Assembly (NCBI GenBank): GCA_020434465.1
Contig: JAGRAS010000068.1
Span: forward strand, 1 to 7,688
Direction of reading: 5' to 3'
Origin: Bdellovibrionales bacterium
GTDB lineage: Bacteria; Bdellovibrionota; UBA2361; JAGRAS01
DNA length: 7,688 nt
Positions 1 through 6,721 of the stretch are shown here, piece after piece. Made by a program: the position numbers and the translations under genes. Position 1 is the stretch's first letter; each line of letters starts with the position of its first letter. Below the pieces are notes generated by a model. The model worked only from the letters and a program-made list of their open reading frames with translations. It was not told the origin of the DNA and did not search any database.

Positions 1-1
1 A

Positions 2-1168
2 CTTTTCATTTCAGATCCCATCTGGAACCCTGATAGTTACAGTTACATAAAATTTGCTGAATGGCTTCTAAACAGCTCAAGTGCGTTTAATGATGTTTTT
101 TATTTAACTATTAGAACACCAGGCTATCCACTAATTTTAGCCTTAAGCATGCTCTTTTTTAATTACCCAAATTATGTGTTTGTAACACATTCAATACTTG
201 GAGTCCTTGCAGCTTATATTTTTTTAAAGTTAATCGATCAGCCAAAAAGCTTTGCTAAAAAAAGTTTTGCACTGCTTTGTTCATACATATTGCTGTGTTT
301 TTTTTATGTTTCAATTATGACTGAGTGGATTGCTTTTACATTAATTTTAATATCCTTGGCCTTAAGTTATAAGACGTATAAAAGTAGAAACACTTTTAAT
401 TTTTTTCTTTTAGGGCTTGTAACTGGTTTTTTGATTTTAGTAAGACCAGCTCTAATTTTATTTCCAATAGCCCTAATCATTATTGGCATTCTTAATCATG
501 CTAAAAAAATACAGTTAACAATAATGATGCTTGCAACACTTCTAACTCTTTCCCCGTGGTTAAGCTTTAACTATCTAAGATTTAACAAAATAACACTTGC
601 AGAATTTGGCGGATACAATTTAGCAGGTGTTGCGATGGCAATTGACAAATCAGAAACCACATCTAAGGATTCTAAAGAATTAGTTGATTATATAACTAGA
701 TTAAATAACAAACGTTTTCAGCAAAATGATATGCTTAAGGCCTCGCTTGCTGAAATTCGCCATAAAATTACATATAACATATGGCAAGTCGCTTTTAACG
801 AGGCTTATACAAGTAATATGCAAATTTCTACAGGCAATAACTTTGCAGAGATTTACGCAACCAGAGTAATTAGTAGAAATTTAAAAACATATTTAATTTT
901 TTTGCTTAAGCAATTTCAGGCCTATCTTTTTAACTTTCCTTTAGTTCTTTTTTCAATTTATTTACTAAATAAGCTGTCAAAAAAAGAAGCTTTAAAACCA
1001 TTGTACATTACTTTACTTACTGCCATATGCTTCGATTTAAGTAATTTCTTTCTTTGCTCACTTTTTGTACCAATTATCCCAAGATTTCTTTTGCTAACAG
1101 GTGTGCCATTAATGCTAATCTCTAGCTTATCTTTGTTTACTTTAGCTGAAAGAGGAAATGATGGATAA
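2..1168 (+). CDS. GT-C (PMT/ArnT-like) membrane glycosyltransferase, 5'-partial
   Basis: The reading frame is open to the left edge, so the gene is cut at its N-terminus; 388 codons are visible, and the first internal ATG (149) is not the true start. Near the beginning is a loop with NPDSYSYIKFAEWLL followed by RTPGYPL (residues 38-44). This arrangement is typical of the PMT_2/GT39-like family: an acidic Asp-x-x-x-Tyr periplasmic loop, then R-x-PGYPL before a membrane helix. About eight strongly hydrophobic segments follow, separated by a polar region (about residues 200-270). The last helices carry a PRFLLLTGVPLML stretch, resembling the R-x-x-x-x-x-x-P end of this family. Known members transfer sugars from polyprenyl-phosphate carriers to lipid A, proteins or glycans at the outer face of the inner membrane. 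The acceptor here cannot be predicted. The stop codon overlaps the start of the DUF218 gene, so the two are probably co-translated. Confidence 0.82.
   Translation, partial: LFISDPIWNPDSYSYIKFAEWLLNSSSAFNDVFYLTIRTPGYPLILALSMLFFNYPNYVFVTHSILGVLAAYIFLKLIDQPKSFAKKSFALLCSYILLCFFYVSIMTEWIAFTLILISLALSYKTYKSRNTFNFFLLGLVTGFLILVRPALILFPIALIIIGILNHAKKIQLTIMMLATLLTLSPWLSFNYLRFNKITLAEFGGYNLAGVAMAIDKSETTSKDSKELVDYITRLNNKRFQQNDMLKASLAEIRHKITYNIWQVAFNEAYTSNMQISTGNNFAEIYATRVISRNLKTYLIFLLKQFQAYLFNFPLVLFSIYLLNKLSKKEALKPLYITLLTAICFDLSNFFLCSLFVPIIPRFLLLTGVPLMLISSLSLFTLAERGNDG
1151..1156 (+). promoter_or_regulatory. Ribosome binding site choosing the DUF218 gene start
   Basis: AGAGGA lies inside the last codons of the glycosyltransferase gene. 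Two ATGs follow directly, at 1158 and 1161. GAGG is only 2 nt from the first but 5 nt from the second, so 1161 is the better start. The two starts differ by one methionine. Confidence 0.5.
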
Positions 1169-1766
1169 TACAGAATTTATTTACAGAGTTTTATCTGATG
1201 AAAGATTAGGTAAAGTTGAAGCACTTTATCTATTTTCTCAAACAGAGCATAACCAATATTCAGTTCTAGATTTTGCAACAGAATCCTTTGAAAATGGTGG
1301 GATTGAACAAGTCGTAATTCTTGGGTCAGATCCAGTTAGTGCTTATCCTGGCTCGCAGCTATGGCGCACAATACTAATGACTCGCGGCATACCTCCAGAG
1401 TTAGTTTTAGAAACGGAAGGAAAGGGGCTAGATGAAGTTAATACTTATAAAGAAGCACAGTTATTTGTTGATTTTTGTGTAAAATATGAGCTGACAAATG
1501 TAGCAATAACAGCTGCGCCATTTCATCAAGAAAGAGCCTATATTTCTACAGTAAGTGCAGCTTTAAAAGCTGGAGCTAATTTAAAAATTCATAGTTATCT
1601 TGGAAAAGCTTTAGCTTGGAATCAGCAAAGTGTTCATTCGCAAGGCTTACAAAAAGGAACTCGTTTAGAAATTTTAAAAACAGAACAAGAAAAAATTGAA
1701 AAGTATTTTAAAAAAGGAGATTTGCTTTCAAGAAAGGAAATTTTGGAATATATGAATAATCGTTGA
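1161..1766 (+). CDS. YdcF-like DUF218 domain protein, soluble form
   Basis: The protein has 201 residues from the preferred ATG (202 from the ATG at 1158). The DUF218 pattern is visible in order: a first strand ALYLFSQ near residue 20, a central strand QVVILGSD, then PGSQLWRTILMTRGIPPELVLE, the NTYKEAQ helix start, and the strand plus loop VAITAAPFHQERA. These match the family scheme of a beta-strand, a Ser-Glu helix, GVP, an N-T-x-E-A motif and [ST]-x-x-FH-x-x-RA. The Glu usual after Ser in the second motif appears to be Gln here. No signal peptide or membrane helix is seen, although many DUF218 proteins (SanA, ElyC) are membrane-bound and linked to envelope or lipid-carrier metabolism. A charged helical tail follows residue 170. 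The biochemical function of the family is poorly defined. Overlap with the glycosyltransferase gene suggests a role in the same envelope pathway. Confidence 0.8.
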   Translation: MDNTEFIYRVLSDERLGKVEALYLFSQTEHNQYSVLDFATESFENGGIEQVVILGSDPVSAYPGSQLWRTILMTRGIPPELVLETEGKGLDEVNTYKEAQLFVDFCVKYELTNVAITAAPFHQERAYISTVSAALKAGANLKIHSYLGKALAWNQQSVHSQGLQKGTRLEILKTEQEKIEKYFKKGDLLSRKEILEYMNNR

Positions 1767-1774
1767 CTTAGCGT

Positions 1775-1798
1775 CTGTTGAAGACATCAGTTTTAAAT
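1775..1798 (+). terminator. Weak Rho-independent terminator-like hairpin after the DUF218 gene
   Basis: CTGTTG and CATCAG pair with one T-T mismatch around an AAGA loop (1775-1790). TTTTAAATT follows at once. It sits 8 nt past the DUF218 stop codon, where a terminator would be expected. The stem is short and imperfect, so this is tentative. Confidence 0.3.
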
Positions 1799-1804
1799 TA
1801 GCTA

Positions 1805-1834
1805 TTGGCCTTGTTGCTTGCTAGTACATATTAT
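1805..1834 (+). promoter_or_regulatory. Candidate sigma-70-type promoter for the epimerase operon
   Basis: TTGGCC (1805-1810, 4 of 6 to TTGACA) and TATTAT (1829-1834, 5 of 6 to TATAAT) are separated by 18 bp. It would give a leader of about 85 nt before the epimerase ATG at 1925. The leader contains a 6-bp perfect inverted repeat, ACAGCT (1866-1871) and AGCTGT (1892-1897), with a 20-nt loop. AT-rich DNA produces such matches by chance, so confidence is limited. Confidence 0.33.
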
Positions 1835-1914
1835 AAGATAAACCCCTATTTTTATAGCGATTTTAACAGCTTACTTCATTGCTATATCCAGAGCTGTATC
1901 GTATCTTTATGCCA

Positions 1915-1919
1915 AAGGA
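1915..1919 (+). promoter_or_regulatory. Ribosome binding site fixing the epimerase start
   Basis: AAGGA lies 5 nt before the ATG at 1925, whose product begins directly with the Rossmann strand MKILVTGG. This rules against the longer in-frame reading from TTG 1805, which would add 40 residues unrelated to the SDR fold. Confidence 0.75.
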
Positions 1920-1924
1920 ATGCT

Positions 1925-2881
1925 ATGAAAATTTTAGTAACAGGTGGTGCGGGATTTGTTGGTAGTTGTTTAAGTGAGCAACTTCTTAACCGCGGTAATG
2001 AAGTAGTTGCTCTAGACAATTTTAATGATTACTACAGCCCTGAACGTAAACGAAAAAATATTGAGCCTTTACTAGATAATGATAAATTTACATTAATCGA
2101 AGGTGATTTTAGAGATCAAGTAGTTCTTAATGACTTGTTTAACAAGTTTGCGCCAGAAGCTATAGCTCATATGGGTGCAATGGCAAATGTTAGACATTCT
2201 GTTAAACATCCGCATTTGTTTAATGATGTCAATGTTATCGGGACAGGGAACTTACTTGAGTTAGCTGCTAAGACAAATGTTAATAATTTTGTTTTTGCCT
2301 CAACAAGTTCAATTTATGGCCAAAGAAAAGAAGTTCCTTTTATCGAAACTGATAGAACCGATGGGCCTCTAGCGCCATATCCTGCAACCAAAAAAATGGG
2401 TGAGTTGTTGGGTCACGCCTATCAGAATATGCATGGCTTAAATTTTACAGCGCTTCGATTCTTTAATGTTTACGGGCCTAAGGGTCGCCCGGATATGATG
2501 CCTTATAAAGTTTTTGAACTGCTTACTAACAATGAAGAAATCACTTTATTTGATGCCGGAGAATTATCAAGAGACTGGACTTACATAGATGATGTTGTAA
2601 GTGGAGTGATTTCTGCTATCGAAAAACCCCACCCTTATGAGATTATAAATATTGGTAGAGGAGAGCCTTTTCCAATGACTGAATTTATTAATATTGCAGA
2701 AAGTATCGCTGGTATAAAAGCAAATATTAGAAACGCTCCAGCACCGTTAAGTGAACCGAAAATCACATATGCAAATGTTGATAAGGCCAAAAAACTATAT
2801 GGCTATAATCCGCAAACTTCTTTACAAGTTGGATTATCAAATCTTTGGGAATGGTTTCAGGCAGAGGTATTAAATAATTAG
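1925..2881 (+). CDS. NAD-dependent nucleotide-sugar epimerase, UDP-glucuronate 4-epimerase-like (extended SDR)
   Basis: This 318-residue protein is full length for an extended SDR epimerase. It begins with a Rossmann strand and the glycine motif TGGAGFVGS (6-14), followed by the acidic residue D31 that normally binds the adenosine ribose of NAD. The catalytic residues are visible as the S/T position in ASTSSIYG (T127 by alignment to GalE S124) and Y152-x-x-x-K156 in PYPATKK. DNFNDYYSPERKRKN (31-45), RFFNVYGPKGRPDM (178-191) and RDWTYIDDVV (216-225) resemble UDP-glucuronate 4-epimerases of capsule and envelope loci more than GalE itself. The C-terminal part includes ITYANVDKAKKLYGY, the usual sugar-binding-side motif. 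The enzyme would act in the cytoplasm on a UDP-hexose or UDP-uronic acid. Exact substrate is inferred from motif likeness only; other nucleotide-sugar epimerases or dehydratases remain possible. The stop codon abuts the next ATG directly. Confidence 0.88.
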   Translation: MKILVTGGAGFVGSCLSEQLLNRGNEVVALDNFNDYYSPERKRKNIEPLLDNDKFTLIEGDFRDQVVLNDLFNKFAPEAIAHMGAMANVRHSVKHPHLFNDVNVIGTGNLLELAAKTNVNNFVFASTSSIYGQRKEVPFIETDRTDGPLAPYPATKKMGELLGHAYQNMHGLNFTALRFFNVYGPKGRPDMMPYKVFELLTNNEEITLFDAGELSRDWTYIDDVVSGVISAIEKPHPYEIINIGRGEPFPMTEFINIAESIAGIKANIRNAPAPLSEPKITYANVDKAKKLYGYNPQTSLQVGLSNLWEWFQAEVLNN

Positions 2882-3535
2882 ATGTTAAGTGATCTTCCAA
2901 AATTTCATTATATAACCGGCAAGTCTGCCAAAAGCACTTATAATAAGCTCATAGAAGATGCTTGTATGGCAGGAGTTGAATTAGTTCATCTAAAAGTTCT
3001 TGGGCTTGAATATGACGACTGGTTAGAAACAGCTCGCTATGCGCGTGATTATTGTGAAATGTATGGTGTAAAACTAGTTGTGCATAATCATCCAAGAATT
3101 GCCAAAGAGGTACAGGCTTATGCTCTATATTTAGACAAGGGTGAAAGCCCAGCAGCAGCCAGAGCCATGATTGGTGAAAATATCATTCTTGGTGCAACTG
3201 CGTATAATGGTGAAGATGTGCAAAGACTGATTGAAGAAGGAGTGGATTATATTGGTATTGGACCATTTAAACCTACAGAAGATAAAATGATAAGTGCTCC
3301 GCCATTAGGTATTGAAGGTTTGCAAGAAGTTGTAAATCAACTTGAAGCCTCTTTTTTCAAATTGCCATTGATTGCTTTTGGTGGAATTGAGCATGATGAT
3401 GTAATAAGCATCATGAAAACCGGCGTTCATGGAATTGGAGTTGGTAATGGAATTAATAAAGCAGCGCGTCGTCAGCTTATAACCCAAGAATATCTAGCCT
3501 TAGTCGAGGATTCATTATTACCTGATGATGAATAA
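2882..3535 (+). CDS. ThiE/TenI-family TIM-barrel protein with altered active site
   Basis: The 217 residues follow the thiamine-phosphate synthase fold from end to end: first strand KFHYIT (7-12), [11 protein letters not shown] (30-40), [13 protein letters not shown] (64-76), IILGATAYN (101-109), [15 protein letters not shown] (121-135), PLIAFGGI (162-169) and GIGVGNGI (184-191). The phosphate-binding ends (GIGPF with T132 and K135, and GVGNGI) are kept. Positions that bind the pyrimidine pyrophosphate and metal in ThiE differ: the QxREK signature reads HLKVL (36-40), the Asn-Asp pair reads His-Asn (68-69), and the GQED metal site reads DKGE (85-88). Known ThiE joins HMP-pyrophosphate and thiazole phosphate; TenI is a thiazole tautomerase. 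Neither can be assumed here. The ATG directly follows the epimerase stop with no clear ribosome binding site, which suggests translational coupling. No other thiamine gene is in the window. Confidence 0.8.
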
Positions 3536-4566
3536 TGAAGAAGAAACTAAACTTAATTTCTTCCCTAATCTTAGTTTTTATCAGTATCATTTTCAGTTTT
3601 TACCTTGTAGAAGCAGCACTATATATTAAAGAAGCACTTTATGATTTGCCTGTAAATGGATATTACGAAGGCAAGCGGTATACATGGGGTCATCAAGTTA
3701 TTCAAAACTCTTTAAAGTTTAGAGAGAAAGAAATTGAAATTCCAAAACTTAAAAATGTAATTAGAGTTTTTGTTTTAGGAGATTCTCTTACTTGGGGAGC
3801 TGGTTTGGATACTTCTGAGCGTTACACAGCAATTGCAGAAAATATTTTGAATAAAAAATTTCCTAATAAAACAATTGAAATCTTAAACTTTGGAAGAAGC
3901 GGAGGGCCCACTACACTTGAAGCTGATATTCTAGAGCGATATATCGATCGAATTGATCCTGATTTGATAGTTGTAGGTTTTTGTTTTAATGATCCCCAAC
4001 CTCGCTCACAAGATTATAGTATTGAAAAAGAAAACTTTGAAAAAGAACATATTAATCTTTTTAACTTTGCCTTTACTCTAAAGTCTTTGGGATTATCTGA
4101 GATTTCTAAATTATACCTAAAAACAATATATTCATTAGCTGAAGCGTTTAAAATTATTCCATCATGGCCAGAGAGCTTAGATAGAGTATATGATCCAAGC
4201 TCAGAGGAATGGCATCAGTTTGTTTCTGCTTTAAAGAAAATCAAAACTCTCTCTGATAAGCATTCATTGCCTCAACCCGTTTTTTCTTCACTCAATCAAG
4301 GATCTTCAAGTAAAGGCAATACAAATTATGCCGAGCCTGATCCCCTTTTAAAAATGATGATTAAATGGAGTAATCAAGCAGTTCTTGTTGCAAAAGAAGT
4401 TGGCTTTAATGCCTATGATCATAAAAAAGAAATAGCTGCTGAGATTAATAATACTAATATGGCTGTAAATTATGTTGATGGCCATCCAAATGCTTCTTTG
4501 AATAAGATTTATGGTAAAAAGTTAGCAAAACATATTGAGGCATATGTTGAAAAAGGCATTTTATAG
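3535..4566 (+). CDS. Membrane-anchored SGNH/GDSL-family hydrolase (putative esterase)
   Basis: The ATG overlaps the preceding stop codon by one base (TAATG), so translation is likely coupled. Of 343 residues, about 5-29 form a hydrophobic segment after a KKK start, read as a signal anchor or signal peptide placing the enzyme at the periplasmic face. SGNH blocks are clear: [11 protein letters not shown] with nucleophile S84, NFGRSGG with a block-II Gly (120-124), GFCFNDP with oxyanion Asn N152, and DGHPN with D315 and H317. The last motif has the Asp two residues before His (DxH), rather than the classical DxxH. About 150 residues without recognisable motifs lie between blocks III and V. Family members are esterases, or deacetylases and acetyltransferases, of polysaccharides and lipids. 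Next to a sugar epimerase, a role in adding or removing acyl groups on an envelope glycan is plausible but inferred. Confidence 0.85.
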
Positions 4567-4577
4567 CTTAAAGCCTC
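4550..4577 (-). terminator. Terminator-like hairpin between convergent genes
   Basis: AGGC (4554-4557) pairs with GCCT (4573-4576). After a one-base bulge, TTT (4559-4561) pairs with AAA (4570-4572), leaving an 8-nt loop. Read on the - strand the stem runs into TTTTT, a fair Rho-independent terminator for the exbD operon. Read on the + strand the tail is CTTATTT, weaker but possibly enough to make it bidirectional. The hairpin overlaps the 3' end of the SGNH gene and fills the 11-nt gap between the two stop codons. Confidence 0.5.
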
Positions 4578-4976
4578 TTATTTAGCAGAAGTAGCAAGAG
4601 AAATATTACTGCCCCCAGAAGATCTAATTGCATCCATAATATCAACTAAATCTTGCACAGGAACTGTTTTATCAGATTTAATTACAACTGGCTCATTCGG
4701 ATTGATTTGAAAAATATCTTTTAATTGATTTTGTAGTGAATCAATAGATAATTCTTTATCTTTAAAAAGAAGCTTTCCAGATTTATCAATGCTAAGCACA
4801 AGCGGAGATTGATCAACAGTACCAGAGCTTTTTGAGCCAGGTAAATCTAGATCTAAACCTTCCTGAATCATCATTGTGCTAGTTAACATGAAAAAAATTA
4901 GTAGCAGAAAAACCACATCTATTAACGGAGTTAAATCAAATAAGTTTTCTAAACGTTTTCTACTTTCAATTCTCAT
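4578..4976 (-). CDS. exbD: ExbD/TolR-family biopolymer transport protein
   Basis: The 132 residues have the family layout: a short cytoplasmic N-terminus (MRIESRKRLENLFDLTP), one transmembrane helix at about 16-34, and a periplasmic domain. D20 in LTPLIDVVFLLLIFF is the proton-conducting aspartate corresponding to ExbD Asp25 and TolR Asp23. The C-terminal half (PVVIKSDKTVPVQDLVDIMDAIRSSG) matches the periplasmic domain core, whose usual K-x-D and helix are visible. It forms a proton-driven motor with the TolQ/ExbB-like protein encoded just upstream; the ATG shares one base with that gene's stop (TAATG). Whether it powers TonB-type uptake, Tol-Pal or another system cannot be decided because no tonB, tolA, tolB or pal gene is present. 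Confidence 0.93.
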   Translation of the reverse strand: MRIESRKRLENLFDLTPLIDVVFLLLIFFMLTSTMMIQEGLDLDLPGSKSSGTVDQSPLVLSIDKSGKLLFKDKELSIDSLQNQLKDIFQINPNEPVVIKSDKTVPVQDLVDIMDAIRSSGGSNISLATSAK

Positions 4977-5647
4977 TATGCAAACACTTCATCATCAGCA
5001 TTTAGGTTTATCCTAGTTGAGTCAGAAAACTGTAATAATACTCTGGAAGCAACATCTTTAATGTATAGCTTTAGTTTATCCACCGTTCCATCTAAGAAAG
5101 AATAAATTGCCATAGTTGGAATTGCTATTGTTAAGCCTGCTGCAGTTGTAAGTAAGGCTTCCCAAATTCCTCCTGCTAAAAGAGCTGGATTAACAGCAGC
5201 TCCTGCAGTCTCAATTCTCATAAAGGCAGAGATCATTCCTAACACAGTGCCAAGTAAGCCAAGTAGAGGAGACATTTGCCCAATTGTTAATAAACCTCGC
5301 AGCCAAGATTGAGCAGCAGTAATTTCTACGCTTGCAACATTAGAAACAGCAACTTCAGCATCTTTTTCTGAAAGTTGCTTTGCTAAACAAACATCAAGAA
5401 TGCACTCTAAGACTCTTGCCGCCGGGTTTCTGCTAGTTGTTAAGTGATATGAAGCTTCGTCAAATTTATTTTTCTGTATTAAAGAAACAGCTCTTTCAAT
5501 AATCTTTCGATCCCAGAGTTCTAATTTAGAAAATTGAATAATCTTTGAAATAGAAATTGCAACTGACAAGAAAGATAAAGCGAACAGAATATACATTACC
5601 GGCCCGCCTTGTAAGAGAAATGAGAGAAGTGATGATTCAGTTTCCAT
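4976..5647 (-). CDS. TolQ/ExbB/MotA-family proton-channel protein
   Basis: The product has 223 residues from ATG 5647; an in-frame TTG at 5659 would add four. Neither start has a clear Shine-Dalgarno sequence. Three membrane helices are visible at about 16-37, 118-143 and 161-185, with a long cytoplasmic loop between the first two, as in ExbB and TolQ. Family signatures are SPLLGLLGTVLGMI (126-139) and GIWEALLTTAAGLTIAIP (160-177). The protein forms the pentameric inner-membrane channel around the ExbD/TolR helices and couples proton flow to mechanical work in the periplasm. It is the first gene of a two-gene operon and has its own promoter candidate in the 57-nt gap after the dus gene. ExbB and TolQ cannot be told apart reliably by eye, so no gene symbol is given. 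Confidence 0.92.
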   Translation of the reverse strand: METESSLLSFLLQGGPVMYILFALSFLSVAISISKIIQFSKLELWDRKIIERAVSLIQKNKFDEASYHLTTSRNPAARVLECILDVCLAKQLSEKDAEVAVSNVASVEITAAQSWLRGLLTIGQMSPLLGLLGTVLGMISAFMRIETAGAAVNPALLAGGIWEALLTTAAGLTIAIPTMAIYSFLDGTVDKLKLYIKDVASRVLLQFSDSTRINLNADDEVFA

Positions 5648-5682
5648 AAATTTAATCAAAAAATAAAAAGTCTATTGAAGTT

Positions 5683-5711
5683 ACTATATTTCTTTTTTAT
5701 TGGATTTACAA
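5683..5711 (-). promoter_or_regulatory. Candidate sigma-70-type promoter for the TolQ/ExbD-like operon
   Basis: On the - strand TTGTAA (5706-5711, 4 of 6 to TTGACA) and TATAGT (5683-5688, 5 of 6 to TATAAT) are separated by exactly 17 bp. It would start transcription near 5676, about 29 nt before the ATG at 5647. The leader is very AT-rich and lacks a Shine-Dalgarno sequence. The -35 box lies in the short gap just past the dus stop codon. Confidence 0.48.
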
Positions 5712-5716
5712 ACCTA

Positions 5717-6721
5717 TCAATTCAAGCTTAAAGAGCACTCTACCAGGTGATCGCTTGAGTTAAGTGAGGTTTTTAGACCGAAATAATCAATGGCTTTTGC
5801 CTGTAACTCATCAAAAGATTGGCTTCGTTTAATGGCTTGAAAAAGATCTTTACCAATTAATGGGTGTTTACTAAACCAACCTGAAAATTCTTTAAAAACC
5901 CCTAACTTTTTTTGCCCAACATTTTGATATTCACTCAAAAGATTAAAGAAAAAACCAATTAATTCATGTTTGTTTTCTACAAGTTCTTTATTATTTAACC
6001 GACTATAGATTTGTTGAAATAGCAAAGGGTTTCTAATTGCTCCTCGCCCGCACATTAAGCCTCTTACACCTGTCTCATTTAGCATCTTTATTGCATCATC
6101 TGCATTCCAGATATCACCATTTCCAATCACAGGAAAAGGCAAGCTCTCAACAGCTTGTTTTAAGTAACCAAGATTTACTGGCCCATCAAAACCTGCGCAT
6201 TTTGTACGTGCATGAATCGTAATAAAATCTAATGGGCACTTAGCAAGCGACATTAGAATTTGAGAATAATTTTCATCTGATTGATAACCAACTCTTGTTT
6301 TTAAAGATAGAGGGCCAGGATGCACTTCACGCATTGAATCTATCATCGAAATAATTTTATCTGGATTTAAAAGCAAAGCTGCCCCAGCACCGCTTGCATT
6401 TACACGCTTTGATGGGCAACCAACATTTAAATCAACCCAATCAGTGTCTAATAATGTACCTTTTTCTTTTAAAAACTTTAAGCAGGCAGCAAGTTCTTCA
6501 GGCTTTGCAGACATAAACTGGATCTGTAGAGGAATAGAATGCCGATGAAAACTTTTAATCTTCTGCCGAGAAGTTGTTATTCTTATAAACTCAGTTGCAA
6601 CAAAGTTCATTCCTCCTTTTTGAATGATCAAATCCCTAAAAATAGAATTTGTAATTCCTTCCATTGGTGCAAGCATCAAAATTGGCTCAGCCATCCCGTG
6701 CTTAAAAAAAATATCACTCAT
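5717..6721 (-). CDS. tRNA-dihydrouridine synthase, DusC-like
   Basis: This 334-residue flavoprotein reduces a specific uridine in tRNA to dihydrouridine using FMN and NADPH. The N-terminal TIM barrel carries LAPMEGITNSIFRD (17-30, FMN loop), TEFIR (43-47), LNVGCPSKRVNASGAGAALL (98-117) with the catalytic C102, LKTRVGY (140-146) with K141, and ITIHARTK (167-174) with H170. It then has VIGNGDIW (198-205) and CGRGAIRNP (224-232), the FMN phosphate site. TEFIR, the NASGAGA stretch and GDIW recall DusC (which modifies U16 in E. coli) more than DusA or DusB; this is recalled resemblance, so the modified position is uncertain. A helical tRNA-binding domain follows from about residue 240. The start at 6721 overlaps the tlyA stop by 8 nt and has AGG 9 nt upstream; an internal ATG at residue 10 is less likely. 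The pairing with tlyA makes an RNA-modification operon. Confidence 0.93.
   Translation of the reverse strand: MSDIFFKHGMAEPILMLAPMEGITNSIFRDLIIQKGGMNFVATEFIRITTSRQKIKSFHRHSIPLQIQFMSAKPEELAACLKFLKEKGTLLDTDWVDLNVGCPSKRVNASGAGAALLLNPDKIISMIDSMREVHPGPLSLKTRVGYQSDENYSQILMSLAKCPLDFITIHARTKCAGFDGPVNLGYLKQAVESLPFPVIGNGDIWNADDAIKMLNETGVRGLMCGRGAIRNPLLFQQIYSRLNNKELVENKHELIGFFFNLLSEYQNVGQKKLGVFKEFSGWFSKHPLIGKDLFQAIKRSQSFDELQAKAIDYFGLKTSLNSSDHLVECSLSLN

Noticed and set aside
1763..1791. TTGACT at the DUF218 stop codon as a -35 box
   Set aside because: No -10-like sequence occurs at 16 to 18 bp downstream; the site at 1805-1834 is better.
1805..1924. In-frame TTG start giving the epimerase a 40-residue N-terminal extension
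   Set aside because: The extension does not resemble any SDR region, the Rossmann motif begins right after ATG 1925, and AAGGA lies 5 nt before that ATG.
2600..2890. TPP riboswitch ahead of the ThiE-like gene
   Set aside because: There is no intergenic space: the gene begins directly after the epimerase stop, and no CTGAGA-type riboswitch core is seen upstream.
3305..3487. Short - strand open frame inside the ThiE-like gene
   Set aside because: It is antisense to conserved TIM-barrel coding sequence and its translation has no recognisable feature.
3937..3950. Palindrome CGATATATCG overlapping CGATCG inside the SGNH gene
   Set aside because: It encodes an ordinary helix (ERYIDRID) and is best explained as a chance palindrome in coding sequence.
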